From: CAZRGV01 sp964599655
Lineage (GTDB): Bacteria; Planctomycetota; Planctomycetia; Isosphaerales; Isosphaeraceae
NCBI GenBank assembly: GCA_964599655.1
Contig: CAZRGV010000038.1
Span: 1-45,929, forward strand
Reading direction: 5' to 3'
DNA: 45,929 bases
Positions 26,274-36,150 of this stretch are shown here, one piece after another. Under the pieces are notes generated by a model, which saw only the letters and a program-made list of their open reading frames with translations, made no database searches and was not told where the DNA came from. The stretch's first letter is position 1; each line of letters begins with the position of its first letter. A program made the position numbers and the translations under genes.

Positions 26274-27287
26274 TCAGGGCTTCGTCGGCTTGAGCTTGGC
26301 GATCAGGAAATCGGCGACGCTGGCGTATTCGGGGTCGGTGTGGCCGGGATAGACGAGGTGGACCTCGTCGCCCGCCTCCTTCAGCTTCTCTTCGAGCAGG
26401 AGGCCGAGGACGGCGGTGTGGGTGGGGTCTTTTTGCTCCTCGCCCTTTACGGGCGGTTTGTCCTGCGCCGGGTAGTTGAGGAAGACCGGCGGATCACCAG
26501 GGCCGACGTGGGCGTAAGGGGAGTATTCCTTGATCCAGTCGAGCACCTCGTCGCGGTGTTCGTAGAACTGCTGGAACTGCGAGTCGCGTCCCGCCGTGCC
26601 CGTGAACCCGAAGGCGTGTCCGCCGTAGCGCATGTTCGGGATCCACTGGCGGAGCTGAACGGGGTCGAGCGAGGTCTGGGCGCCATTGACGGCTGCGGCG
26701 GTCAGGCGGGTCGATTCGCGAGCGACGGGGTCGTCGCTCTTGGGATCGGCCATGTCGTCGTGGAAGGCGAGCCAGAGCGAGGAGCAGGCGCCGGCGGAGC
26801 CGCCGGTGGCCCCGATCCGGGTCTTGTCGATGTTCCACTCCTCGGCCTTCGACCGGAGGAATTGCACGGCCCGCGCGGCGTCCTCGAGCGGCCACTTCAC
26901 CGGCGGCTTGACTCCGGCCGCCTGCGCCTGGGTGGTGAAACGGTAGTTGATCGAGGCGACCGAGATTCCGTGGTCGAGATACTTTTTGAGGTCGGCCACA
27001 CCGACCTTGTCGCCGTTGACCCAGCCGCCGCCGTGGATGTGGATCACGAGTGGGGCGGGTTCCTTGGTGTCGGCCTTGAAGAAGTCGAGCACCTGGCGCT
27101 CGTGGTCGCCGTAAGGGACATTCGCGAACGTGGGCGGCACGCTGTAACGCCGGGCGGCCTGGGCCTTCGTTTGGGCCTTGGGCCTGGCCTTGGCGTCCTG
27201 GGCGTCCGACCGGGAAAGCGAGAGGAGCACGAGGGCGGCGAACCCTGCGGCAAGCCGCAGGCGGCGGAGCGGAGAGACGGTGTTCAC
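26274..27287 (-). CDS. Secreted alpha/beta hydrolase (esterase, BD-FAE/Aes-like)
   Basis: 337 residues. Signal peptide at residues 1-30 (RLRLAAGFAALVLLSLSRSDA). The fold is shown by the oxyanion-hole motif HGGGW (85-89) and the nucleophile elbow GGSAG with S164; the catalytic His is probably H290 or H316. Members hydrolyse carboxylic esters, including acetyl or feruloyl groups on polysaccharides; the substrate here is unknown. The start is a GTG at 27287 with CAGGAG 10 bases upstream; the longer frame to 27359 has no signal. It is the last of three minus-strand secreted-protein genes (sulfatase, coiled-coil protein, esterase). Confidence 0.84.
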   Translation of the reverse strand: MNTVSPLRRLRLAAGFAALVLLSLSRSDAQDAKARPKAQTKAQAARRYSVPPTFANVPYGDHERQVLDFFKADTKEPAPLVIHIHGGGWVNGDKVGVADLKKYLDHGISVASINYRFTTQAQAAGVKPPVKWPLEDAARAVQFLRSKAEEWNIDKTRIGATGGSAGACSSLWLAFHDDMADPKSDDPVARESTRLTAAAVNGAQTSLDPVQLRQWIPNMRYGGHAFGFTGTAGRDSQFQQFYEHRDEVLDWIKEYSPYAHVGPGDPPVFLNYPAQDKPPVKGEEQKDPTHTAVLGLLLEEKLKEAGDEVHLVYPGHTDPEYASVADFLIAKLKPTKP

Positions 27288-27401
27288 GCTCGGAATCTCC
27301 TGGAGTTGGTTGGTGGAGCGTTCGAGGCCCTGGCGGCGGGTGGCTCTGGTGCACGACAACAGAACAACGGTGCGAACCGCCCTCGTGGATCGTGGTCCTG
27401 G

Positions 27402-28349
27402 TTACTTCGGTGTTTCCCCGTGTTTCGAATCGAGCCGTCGGAACAGGTTGGCGCGATCCGAGAGGCGTTTTCGGGTGCGGTGCCATTCGACGCGCTTCCA
27501 GCGTTGGGAGGCTTCGTCGAGCTTGGATTGCGCCTGATCGATCTGTTGCTGGATCGCCGGCGGATCGAGCCTGGCCGGACCGGCCGTCGCGGATTCGGCG
27601 TCTTGTTGGAGCCGCGCCGCGTCATCGAGGAGAACCAGGATTTGCTTTTCCTCGTCCGAAAACCGGGCCAGATCGTTCCGCCGCTCCATCGACGCGAGTC
27701 GGGAACGCTCCAGGTCCAGCTCATTTTGCTTCCTCTGGAGATTCGATCGAGCCCTGGCGATCGCGGATTCTCGCGTCTGGATTTCGGAGGGCCTTGTAGA
27801 CCGTTGCAAGACCGCGCGCTTCTCCTGCGCTTGTTTCAATTCGAGCTCGGCTTTCCTCACGCTCAGATCGGCCAGTTCTTGCTCCTGAGCCGTAACCTCA
27901 CCCCCCTGATTCTTCAGGCGCTGGAGGCCGTCGACCCGATCCCTGGCCCTTCCCAGATCGGCGCGAGCCAGTTCGATGGCTGCGTCGGCGGTCTTTTCGT
28001 CCTCCGGATAGATGCCCTCGGTGTATTCCTTCAGGGCGATCTCGGCGTGTTCCTCGGTGGTCCGGGCCTCGGCGAGCTCGACTTCGAGCCGCTTGACGAC
28101 GAGGGTTTGTCCTTTGGTCCGCTCCTCGCAACGCTCGGCCGCATCGAGCTTCTCAAGCAGGACTTCGGCCAGGGCTTGAATCTGATGTCTCAGGTCTTCC
28201 AAACGTCGGGCAAGGGCCTCCGGGGAAGACGCGCGAGGGCCGGAGTTTTCGGCCTGGGTCGGACACGAGATGGCCAGGTTCCCGCCGAGCAAGAACACGG
28301 TCAGAACCCTTCTCGTGGCCGCACCAAGCGCGGAGATCGTTCGAATCAT
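27402..28349 (-). CDS. Secreted coiled-coil protein of unknown function
   Basis: 315 residues. Residues 1-33 are a signal peptide ending near PTQA. Residues about 40-290 are almost wholly helical with heptad character (RRLEDLRHQIQALAEVLLEKL; RKAELELKQAQEKRAVLQ; RSNLQRKQNELDLERSRLAS), so a long periplasmic coiled coil is expected. The arrangement recalls the hairpin of membrane-fusion or TolC-interacting proteins, but no lipoyl or barrel domain is present. The ATG at 28349 has AGGTGGTG upstream. It lies between the sulfatase and esterase genes on the same strand (156 and 114 bp gaps). Confidence 0.75.
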   Translation of the reverse strand: MIRTISALGAATRRVLTVFLLGGNLAISCPTQAENSGPRASSPEALARRLEDLRHQIQALAEVLLEKLDAAERCEERTKGQTLVVKRLEVELAEARTTEEHAEIALKEYTEGIYPEDEKTADAAIELARADLGRARDRVDGLQRLKNQGGEVTAQEQELADLSVRKAELELKQAQEKRAVLQRSTRPSEIQTRESAIARARSNLQRKQNELDLERSRLASMERRNDLARFSDEEKQILVLLDDAARLQQDAESATAGPARLDPPAIQQQIDQAQSKLDEASQRWKRVEWHRTRKRLSDRANLFRRLDSKHGETPK

Positions 28350-28505
28350 GGCGGCACCACCTGATCACATCAGGGCATCCGGGCAATATCCCCGTTGTTG
28401 ATCATTGCGATCCCATGGATCTCAACGCAAGTGGAAACCGGGGCTCGACCCCCAGCGAGGGAATCGGGACACCGGTTTCCGCTCCCTGGCACGATTCCCG
28501 TCGCT

Positions 28506-30131
28506 TCACCTCGCCTTTTTCTTGGCGGCACCGGGGCGGTTGGGCGCGAGGGGCCGGCCGTAGGCGTCCTTGGGCGGTTCGGGCGGGACCTGGAGATCGT
28601 GCTGGAGCCGTGCGATCTCCTGCTTCAGCTCCTTCACGACGGTCGCGTAGGCGGGATCATCGTAGACGCTCTTCAACTCGGTCGGGTCCTTCGAGAGGTC
28701 GAAGAGCTCCCAGTAGTCGACGTCGGGCATGTAGAAGTGAACGAGCTTGAGCTTCTCGGTAACGACGCCGTAATGGGGCCGGACGTGGTGCGGGACGGGA
28801 TACTCGTAGTAGTGATAGTAAAAGCTGGTTCGCCAGTCGGAGGGGGTCTGGCCCTTGAGCAGCGGGACCAGGCTTCGGCCCTGGATATCAGACGGAATGG
28901 GCTGGCCGGCGGCGTCGAGGAACGTTGAGGCGAAGTCGAGGTTCGAGACGAGCTTTTCGCTCTGGCTGCCAGGTGGGGTCACGCCGGGCCAACGGACGAG
29001 CAGGGGGGTTCGCAGCGATTCCTCGAAGATCCACCGCTTGTCGAACCAGCCGTGCTCGCCGAGGTAGAAGCCCTGGTCCGAGGCATAGACGACGATCGTG
29101 TCGTCGGCCAGGCCCTCGTCGTCGAGGAACTTCAGAAGACGGCCAACGCTCTCATCGACGGCCTTGATACAGCCAAGGTAGTCGTGCATGTAGCGGTTGT
29201 ACTTCCATCGGACGAGGTCGTCGCCCTGGAGGTTGGCCTTGCGGAAGGCCTCGTTGCGGGGCTGGTAGTAGGCGTCCCAAACCTTGCGCTGCTCGGGCGT
29301 GAGCTGGCCAGGCGTGATGAGCTTGGTGTCTCGCTCGGTCAACGTGCTGGCAATGGTCATGTCCTGGTCGTGCTCGGCCTTGCCGCGGCCGGAGTAGTCG
29401 TCGAAGAGCGTGGGAGGCTCGGGATAGGTGCGGTCGTGGTCGTGGCCGAGGTGGCGAAGGGCGGGTTCCCACTCCCGATGCGGGGCCTTGTGCTGGCACA
29501 TCAGGAGGAACGGCTTGGACTTGTCTCGGTTCTTGAGCCAGTCGAGGGAGAGGTCGGTGATGATGTCGGTCACGTACCCTTGATGCTGGACGCGCTTGCC
29601 GTTGTCGATCATCGGCGGGTTGTAGTAGACCCCCTGGCCTGGCAGGATCTTCCAGTCGTCGAAGCCGGTGGGGTCGGTCACGAGGTGCCACTTGCCGATG
29701 AGGGCGGTCTGGTATCCGGCGGCCCGCAAGAGCTTGGGGAAGGTGGTCTGCGAGCCGTCGAACCGGCTGTTGGTGTTGTTGTAGAAGCCGTTGCTGTGGC
29801 TGTACTTTCCGGTTAAGACGGTGGCTCGACTCGGCCCGCAGATCGAGTTGGGGACGATGCAGCGGTTGAACCGCATCCCCTCGCGAGCGAGCCGGTCGAT
29901 GTTGGGCGTGTCAATCAGCTTGCGAGGATCGTTGTAGGCGCTGATGGCCTGATAGGCGTGATCGTCGGAGAAGATGAACACGATGTTCGGTTGGCGCGGC
30001 TCGGCGGCACCGGCGGTCGCGAGCGAGAGCCACGAGGCGAGTCCGCCCTGGAACAGCACGGTGGCGAGCCAGGCCGCCCATCCCCTTGCCCTCGGCCCGG
30101 ATCGGTGCGTGAACGTTCGGTGATGATCCAT
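28506..30131 (-). CDS. Secreted sulfatase (formylglycine-dependent)
   Basis: 541 residues. A hydrophobic signal region lies at about 18-43, followed by the typical sulfatase opening NIVFIFSDDHAYQAISAY with metal-binding D56-D57. The active-site signature is CGPSRATVLTG, with C98 the residue converted to formylglycine. Further conserved parts are KWHL, the SDQGFYLGEHGWFDKRWIFEESLRTPLLVRWPG region with the metal-binding DQGF, and the C-terminal subdomain WRTSFYYHYYEYP. It belongs to the iduronate-2-sulfatase-like group common in planctomycetes and should remove sulfate esters from polysaccharides outside the cytoplasm. Maturation needs a formylglycine-generating enzyme not seen here. Start 30131 has GAGGATG upstream. 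Confidence 0.92.
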   Translation of the reverse strand: MDHHRTFTHRSGPRARGWAAWLATVLFQGGLASWLSLATAGAAEPRQPNIVFIFSDDHAYQAISAYNDPRKLIDTPNIDRLAREGMRFNRCIVPNSICGPSRATVLTGKYSHSNGFYNNTNSRFDGSQTTFPKLLRAAGYQTALIGKWHLVTDPTGFDDWKILPGQGVYYNPPMIDNGKRVQHQGYVTDIITDLSLDWLKNRDKSKPFLLMCQHKAPHREWEPALRHLGHDHDRTYPEPPTLFDDYSGRGKAEHDQDMTIASTLTERDTKLITPGQLTPEQRKVWDAYYQPRNEAFRKANLQGDDLVRWKYNRYMHDYLGCIKAVDESVGRLLKFLDDEGLADDTIVVYASDQGFYLGEHGWFDKRWIFEESLRTPLLVRWPGVTPPGSQSEKLVSNLDFASTFLDAAGQPIPSDIQGRSLVPLLKGQTPSDWRTSFYYHYYEYPVPHHVRPHYGVVTEKLKLVHFYMPDVDYWELFDLSKDPTELKSVYDDPAYATVVKELKQEIARLQHDLQVPPEPPKDAYGRPLAPNRPGAAKKKAR

Positions 30132-30451
30132 GAGTTCATCCTCGAGAGTGGAGAGCGACTCGTTGGAGCGCCTTGGTTGGCACGGTCAGATTGGGGGGCG
30201 TCGTCCGGTCCGGGACGAAGTGCTCCTTGTTCTACGGCCTGACGGGGCTCGCCTCAAGAATCCACCGCCTGGAAACGGAGGAGATTCGCCCGCCTGAACA
30301 TCGGGGGGTTCGAGCGTGTCTTGGCATTCGTGCCCTGCTTGGATTACCCTGGGGACCAGAATCGCCCTCACGCCGGCGTTGTGGGTCGGAGGAGTGGCGA
30401 TCCACTCCGTTGAGGAAAGGCCGGCCGGTTTTGGCCGGGTGGGGATCGTCG
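30132..30451. other. Divergent promoter region, sulfatase / thrS
   Basis: 320 bases between divergent gene starts. No T-box, riboswitch or clear -35/-10 pair was recognised. It must contain both promoters and the thrS leader. Confidence 0.45.
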
Positions 30452-32609
30452 ATGATCCAGATCAAGCTGCCGGATGGATCGGTCAAGGAATACCCGGAAG
30501 GAACCTGCCCCCGGGAAATCGCCGAGGGGATCGGCAAGCGGCTGGCCGATGCGGCGGTGGCCGCGGTGGCCAACGGGTCGGTGGTCGACCTCGACCGACC
30601 GCTCGAAAACGGCACCACGGGGCCGATCGAGTTCCGTCTTCTGACCTCAAAGGATCGCGAGGCGCTCGACGTCCTGCGGCACTCGACGGCACACATTATG
30701 GCCCGGGCGATCCTGCGGCTGTTTCCGGGCGCGCGGCTGGCCTTCGGGCCGACCACCGCGAGCGGGTTCTATTACGACGTCGACATCCCCGGCCACTCGC
30801 TCTCGGAGGAGGACTTCCCGGCGATCGAGGCGGAGATGGCCCGGATCATCAAGGAGGCCGAGCCGTTCGAGCGGTTCAGCCTGCCCGCGGCCGACGCCCG
30901 ACAGTTCTGCGAGGACCTCGGCCAGCCGTTCAAGGTCGAACACATCGACGACGAGCTGTACAAGTACGGCATCCTGAGCTTCTACAGGCAAGGGGAGTTC
31001 GTCGACCTCTGCCGAGGACCGCACATTCCGTCCGCCGCCAAGGTCGGGGCGTTCAAGCTGATGTCGATCGCCGGGGCCTACTGGAAAGGCCGCACCGACA
31101 GCCAGATGCTCCAGCGCGTCTACGGCACCGCGTTCTTCGACAAGAAGGAGCTCGACGCGTTCCTGACCCAGATCGAGGAATCGAAGAAGCGCGACCATCG
31201 CCGCCTGGGCAAGGAACTGGGACTGTTCACCATCTCGCCGCTGGTCGGCTCGGGCCTGATCCTTTGGATGCCTAAGGGGGCCATCGTTCGAGGCGTCTTG
31301 GAAAACTTCCTCAAGGACGAGTTGCTCAAGCGCGGCTATCAGCCGGTTTATACACCCCACATCGGCAAGATCGAGCTTTACAAAACCAGCGGACATTACC
31401 CGTATTACCGGGATTCGCAGTTCCCGCCGTTGCAGTTGCTGAGCGATCCGGCCATGGCGCTGGTGGCGGGGCTGGAGAAAGGCGATCTCGACGAGCCGAC
31501 CCAGAAAGTCTTGCTCCGCGAGGCGAGGATTGAGGAAGGGCCGTACTGGTCACTCGACGCGGCCGGACGAGTCGGCTACGTGATGGAGCACGGCGTGAGC
31601 GAGGAATACCTGCTCAAGCCGATGAACTGCCCGCATCACATCCAGATCTACGCCGCGCAGCCGAGAAGTTATCGCGATCTGCCGGTGCGGCTGGCCGAGT
31701 TCGGCACGGTCTACCGCTACGAGCAGTCGGGCGAGCTCTCGGGTCTGACCCGCGTTCGGGGCTTCACCCAGGACGACGCCCACCTGTTCTGCACCGTCGA
31801 TCAGGTTCGCGCTGAGTTCCGAGCCACCATGGAACTGACTCAGTTCGTGCTCACCAGCCTCGGGCTCAACGACTATCGCGTGCGGCTCTCCAAGAGCGAC
31901 CCGGACGATCCCAAGTATCAGGGGGCGGCGGGCGACACCTGGCGCAAGGCCGAGGAAGATATCCGCGTCGTGCTCGACGAAATGGGCCTTCCCTACGAGG
32001 AGGCGCCCGGCGAAGCCGCCTTCTATGGGCCGAAGGCCGACTTTCTGGTTCGCGATTGCCTGGGCCGCCAGTGGCAGCTTGGCACCGTGCAGGTCGACTA
32101 CGTCCTGCNNNNNNNNNNAATACACCGGGGCCGACAACCAACCCCACCGTCCGGTGATGATCCACCGGGCGCCGTTCGGCAGCATGGAACGGTTCATGGG
32201 AATTTTGATCGAGCATTTCGCCGGGGCGTTTCCCCTCTGGCTGGCCCCGGAACAGGTGCGGGTCCTGCCGATCTCGGACAAGACCGCCGACTACGCCGAT
32301 GGGGTGCTTCGGACCCTTCAAGAGGCCGGACTTCGGGCCACGATCGATCACCGCCCCGAGAAGATCGGAGCGAAGATCCGAGACGCGCAGCTCGAAAAAA
32401 TTCCGGTCATGCTGGTCGTCGGCGCGAAGGAGGCCGAATCGGGCTCGGTCAGCTACCGCGACCGGATCGACGGCGACCGGGGCGCCCTGCCCCTGGCGGA
32501 GGCGGTTTCCCGGCTCAAGGCCGAGTCGGACGCCCGGACGATTCGACAGGCCGTCGCGGCGGTCAGCCCCGCCCCGGTCGAGGAACCGACGGAGAAACAC
32601 GCCTACTGA
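30452..32609 (+). CDS. thrS: Threonine--tRNA ligase
   Basis: About 720 residues across a gap. A TGS domain (1-60) is followed by the editing domain with HSTAHIMA and its Zn-site GPHIPSAAKV region, then the class II catalytic core: TSGHYPYY, MNCPHH (zinc Cys), motif 2 RYEQSGELSGLTRVRGFTQDDAH, motif 3 IHRAPFGSMERF, and the anticodon-binding domain (VRVLPISDKTADYA). The N-run at 32109-32118 sits where about 18 bases (PERF-like residues) are expected, so the apparent frame change there is an artefact of gap size. A stretch of about 50 residues (31440-31600) between the GHYPYY motif and MNCPHH is longer than in the E. coli enzyme. ATG 30452 opens the family N-terminus. It is first in the thrS-infC-rpmI-rplT-pheS-pheT order. 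Confidence 0.95.
32109..32118. other. Assembly gap (10 N) inside thrS
   Basis: Reading resumes in a different frame after the Ns (EYTGADNQPHRP). Comparison with the family suggests about 8 more bases than the Ns allow, so the gene itself is probably intact. Confidence 0.9.
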
Positions 32610-33036
32610 CCACAATCCCGATCCGCCAGATCGCATTCACCCATCGCCGCGAGCGACGACGCATGCTTTCGAGCGAATTCTGAGAATCTTTTGATTTCGG
32701 CTGTATCCCGGGCGATGGGTTCGCCGTATGATAGGAAGAATCCTGGAAGGAAACAGATCGATTCGCACGTTGACTCAACCTTTAAATTCCGTTCCAAACA
32801 TTGGCAACTTCGCGCAAGGAACCATGCTGATGCCCGACCGCAAGAACGCATCGAATCACCAATCGCTCTGCTGAACGCCCTGTCCTACGATGAGGCGGAG
32901 ACGACGTCCTCCGGGTCGGTTTGGATCGCGTCCCGGCGGCACGTCGTTTTGGGAACTTCGCGACCTCGCGCCGTTGCGGGACCATGAGGGTCACTCCGGA
33001 CGCGATCGGCCGCCTGGCTCACTCCGAGGACGAGCG
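32610..33036. other. thrS-kinase spacer
   Basis: 427 bases with no supported gene. An AT-rich stretch at 32680-32815 contains TTGACT (32770-32775), but no -10 box at proper spacing was found. It probably contains the promoter of the kinase gene. Confidence 0.4.
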
Positions 33037-36000
33037 ATGTTCGCCCCAAGTCCCGACCATGACCGGGTCGAGGCGCTTGTCGGAGCCTTCCGGGAGCTCC
33101 AGCGTCACGGTGAGACGCCGAGCCTCGTCGAGTATCTCGAGCGCTACCCCGACCTCGCCGATCAACTGGCCTCCCGCCTCGCGGACGAGCCGCCACCCAT
33201 CGAGGGCTCGTTCCTGGTCGACCAGGAACTCGCCGCGCCGATCGGCCGCGTGCAGGTCTCCCGGATCGGCGACTTCCGGATTCTCCGCGAAATCGGCCGA
33301 GGCGGCATGGGGGTGGTCTACGAGGCGGAACAGGAATCGCTCGGCCGTCGCGTGGCCTTGAAGGTGCTGACGCAAAGTCTGAACGACCCCAAACGCGTCC
33401 AGCGCTTCGAGCGCGAAGCCCGCGCCGCGGGTCGGCTCCACCACACCAACATCGTCCCCGTCTATGGCGTGGGCCAAGAACACGGAATACATTATTATGT
33501 GATGCAGTATATTCATGGCTACCCACTGAATCTCGTCCTGAACGAGTTCCGCCGGCTCCGGAGTCAGGAACAAGGGGCTTCGGTGGCGACGGCCATTCTC
33601 AGCGGATCGGCCAAGATTCACGATCCGAAGCGGGTTTCCACGCCCCCGCACGCCAACAACACGCAGCGGCAAGACCGGTTCGTGCCGGCCGGCGAGTTCG
33701 CGGAGTCGGAGTCGGACGTGCTGCGGGATCTCAGCGCGACCGAGTTCGACCTGGACGAATCGCCGATCGATCCCTCGGCCTTGACCCGTCCTGTCTCGCC
33801 AACGCCAGCGGCCGCAAGCGAAGCCGCGACCTCGACGACGCCGACCGCTTCCGCTTCCGCGGGGCGATTCGTCGACCGCGCGTATGCCCGGAGTGTCGCG
33901 AGGATTGGCCTTCAGATCGCCCAGGCGTTGGAATACACGGCCAGCCAAGGGATCGTTCACCGCGACGTCAAGCCGTCGAACCTGCTGCTCGATTCCCAGG
34001 GAACCGTCTGGATCACCGACTTCGGCCTCGCCAAGGCGGCCGACCAGGAGGACCTGACCCTCTCGGGCGACCTGGTGGGAACGCTCCGCTACATGTCTCC
34101 CGAGCAGTTCCAGGGAAAGGCCGACGCGAAGAGCGACGTCTACGCCCTGGGCCTGACTCTCTACGAATTGCTGGCGCTGCGTCCCGCCTTCGACGCGACC
34201 GATCGCACCCAGTTGATGAATCAAATGGCTCAGACCGAGCCGCCCTTGCTGACCCGACTCGATCCGGGCATTCCGCGCGACATGGCGACGATCGTGCACA
34301 AGGCCATCCAGCGGGAGCCCGCCGACCGGTACGCATCGCCCGGAGACCTGGCGGCGGATTTGGAGCGGTTCCTCGACGATCAGCCGATCGCGGCAAGGCG
34401 ATTGAGCCCTTGTGAGCGCGCCCGACGCTGGTACAACCGCCATCCGGGAGTCGCCTGCCTGCTGGCTCTGCTCGTGCTCGTTCTTGCCTGCGTCGCCGTT
34501 GGATCGTCGATCGCGGCGGTGCGGTTCAACCAGCTCGCCGATTCGGAACACCAGGCCCACGAGGTGGCCGTCCGCCGCGCCTCGGAAGCCAACGCGGTGG
34601 TCGATTTCTTGATCAAAGGGCTCCTTAACGGCGCCTCACCCGATCAACGCGCCGCCAGTGGCGAGCTGAGCCTGGATGACTTTCTCGATCAGGCCGACCG
34701 CTTGTGCACGACCGAGTTCGCCGACCAACCCCTGCTCGAGGCGTCGATTCGCGCGGTCCTCGGTCAGGCCTACTGGAAACTCGGCCGCTACGGCGACGCC
34801 GAACGAAACCTGACCCGGGCACGGGACCTTCAGACGAAATGGCTCGGACCCGAAGATCCCGACACCCTGGCCACGCTCGACCGGCTGGCCTGGGTCCTGG
34901 CCGGTCGAGAGAAATACCAGGAGGCGTACACCCTGTTCAAGGACGTGATGGAAACACGTCTGCGGGTGTTCGGAGAGTCGGACCCGGCGACGCTCAACGC
35001 GATGAAAAGCTACGCCCTGTCGCTCAATCGCCGGGGGCGTCACGACGAGGCGGAATCGCTTCTCCGCGCGGTTCTCGAGAAACAACGCCAGTCCCAGGGT
35101 TACGAGTCGAACGACGCGATCTACACGATGCACGACCTGGCCACGACCCTCCGTCGCCGCCACCAACTGGAGAAGGCCCAGACGCTAGCCGAGGAAACGC
35201 TTCGGCTGCAGAAACGGGTGCTCGGCCCCAGGGCTCCCGCCACCTTGCTTGGCCAGCAAAACCTCGCCGAGATCCTGGCCGAACGTGGCGAACTCTCGAA
35301 GGCCCGAGCCCTGTTTGAATCGACCCTCCAGGACCAGCGCCAGGTCCTGCGATCGAACCATGTCATGACCACCTGGACTATATCGGGGTTGTCCCATGTC
35401 TTGATGCGTTTAGGAGAACTGAAAAAGGCCGAGTCGCTGCTACTGGAACTGGCCGAAATTCAGCGGAAGAGTCTGGGGCCGGCTCATCTGGCCACAATCA
35501 ACGCGTTGCTGAACCTTGCGGAAACGCAGGCCCGCCTGGAAGACTGGCAGCAGGCCGCAACGCATTTCCAGGAGGTTCTCGACGTCAGGCCAGAGGTGGA
35601 GTCGGCCTGGCGGTCGATCGCCGTTCTGACGCTTCTGCAAAACGATCGCGAAGGTTTTCAACGTCATTGCGAATCGATGCTTCGACAGTTCGGCGGCTCG
35701 AAGGACCCCGAACTGGCGGCCCGGATCGCCACGATCGTGGCACTCGCACCGGTCGAGCTTCCGGCCCAATCCCCCCTGTTCGAATCGCTCAGGGAGGTCG
35801 TCGCTGGAAATCCCGCTCAATGCCGGTACGCGATGGCTTTGGGGATCATCGAGGCGCGCGCCGGCAACGTCTCCAGGGCCGTCGAGTTGCTGAATTCCGC
35901 CCTGGGGCGGCTCGGCGATCCGATCCTCGAAGCCCAGACCGGGCTGGTTCTGGCCACGATCCACGGGCGAGAGAAACGGCCCGACGACGCCCGGCAAGCC

Positions 36001-36150
36001 TTCGAGAAGGCCGAGCGTCAACTCAACGCCCTGGTGACCCACCAGCGGAATCCCGCATCGGGTGCCTCCTGGCTCGAATGGCGCATCACGTTACTTCTCC
36101 GCCGCGACGTCGAAGCCCGGATCGAGACCTCCGACCGGCCTCTCGACTAG
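33037..36150 (+). CDS. Ser/Thr protein kinase with TPR tail
   Basis: 1037 residues. Residues 1-60 are a short N-terminal region (YLERYPDLADQL) shared with planctomycete kinases. The kinase domain spans about 78-450: GRGGMGVVY, VALK (K109), HRDVKPSN (D310), DFGLAKA (DFG at 328-330), SPEQF. All catalytic residues are present. About 100 low-complexity residues (about 175-280, Ser/Thr/Pro/Ala-rich) interrupt it between the lobes, before helix E. One membrane segment at 471-495 precedes about 500 residues of TPRs of the kinesin-light-chain type (GRYGDAERNLTRARDLQTKWLG; RRGRHDEAESLLRAVLEKQRQ). ATG 33037 has GAGGA 7 bases upstream. It interrupts the thrS-infC linkage. Its stop overlaps by 3 bases the end of a broken DUF1579 gene on the other strand. 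Confidence 0.92.
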   Translation: MFAPSPDHDRVEALVGAFRELQRHGETPSLVEYLERYPDLADQLASRLADEPPPIEGSFLVDQELAAPIGRVQVSRIGDFRILREIGRGGMGVVYEAEQESLGRRVALKVLTQSLNDPKRVQRFEREARAAGRLHHTNIVPVYGVGQEHGIHYYVMQYIHGYPLNLVLNEFRRLRSQEQGASVATAILSGSAKIHDPKRVSTPPHANNTQRQDRFVPAGEFAESESDVLRDLSATEFDLDESPIDPSALTRPVSPTPAAASEAATSTTPTASASAGRFVDRAYARSVARIGLQIAQALEYTASQGIVHRDVKPSNLLLDSQGTVWITDFGLAKAADQEDLTLSGDLVGTLRYMSPEQFQGKADAKSDVYALGLTLYELLALRPAFDATDRTQLMNQMAQTEPPLLTRLDPGIPRDMATIVHKAIQREPADRYASPGDLAADLERFLDDQPIAARRLSPCERARRWYNRHPGVACLLALLVLVLACVAVGSSIAAVRFNQLADSEHQAHEVAVRRASEANAVVDFLIKGLLNGASPDQRAASGELSLDDFLDQADRLCTTEFADQPLLEASIRAVLGQAYWKLGRYGDAERNLTRARDLQTKWLGPEDPDTLATLDRLAWVLAGREKYQEAYTLFKDVMETRLRVFGESDPATLNAMKSYALSLNRRGRHDEAESLLRAVLEKQRQSQGYESNDAIYTMHDLATTLRRRHQLEKAQTLAEETLRLQKRVLGPRAPATLLGQQNLAEILAERGELSKARALFESTLQDQRQVLRSNHVMTTWTISGLSHVLMRLGELKKAESLLLELAEIQRKSLGPAHLATINALLNLAETQARLEDWQQAATHFQEVLDVRPEVESAWRSIAVLTLLQNDREGFQRHCESMLRQFGGSKDPELAARIATIVALAPVELPAQSPLFESLREVVAGNPAQCRYAMALGIIEARAGNVSRAVELLNSALGRLGDPILEAQTGLVLATIHGREKRPDDARQAFEKAERQLNALVTHQRNPASGASWLEWRITLLLRRDVEARIETSDRPLD

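Noticed and set aside
32101..32150. True frameshift in thrS
   Set aside because: The frame change coincides with a 10-N gap, and family comparison predicts a length that restores the frame.
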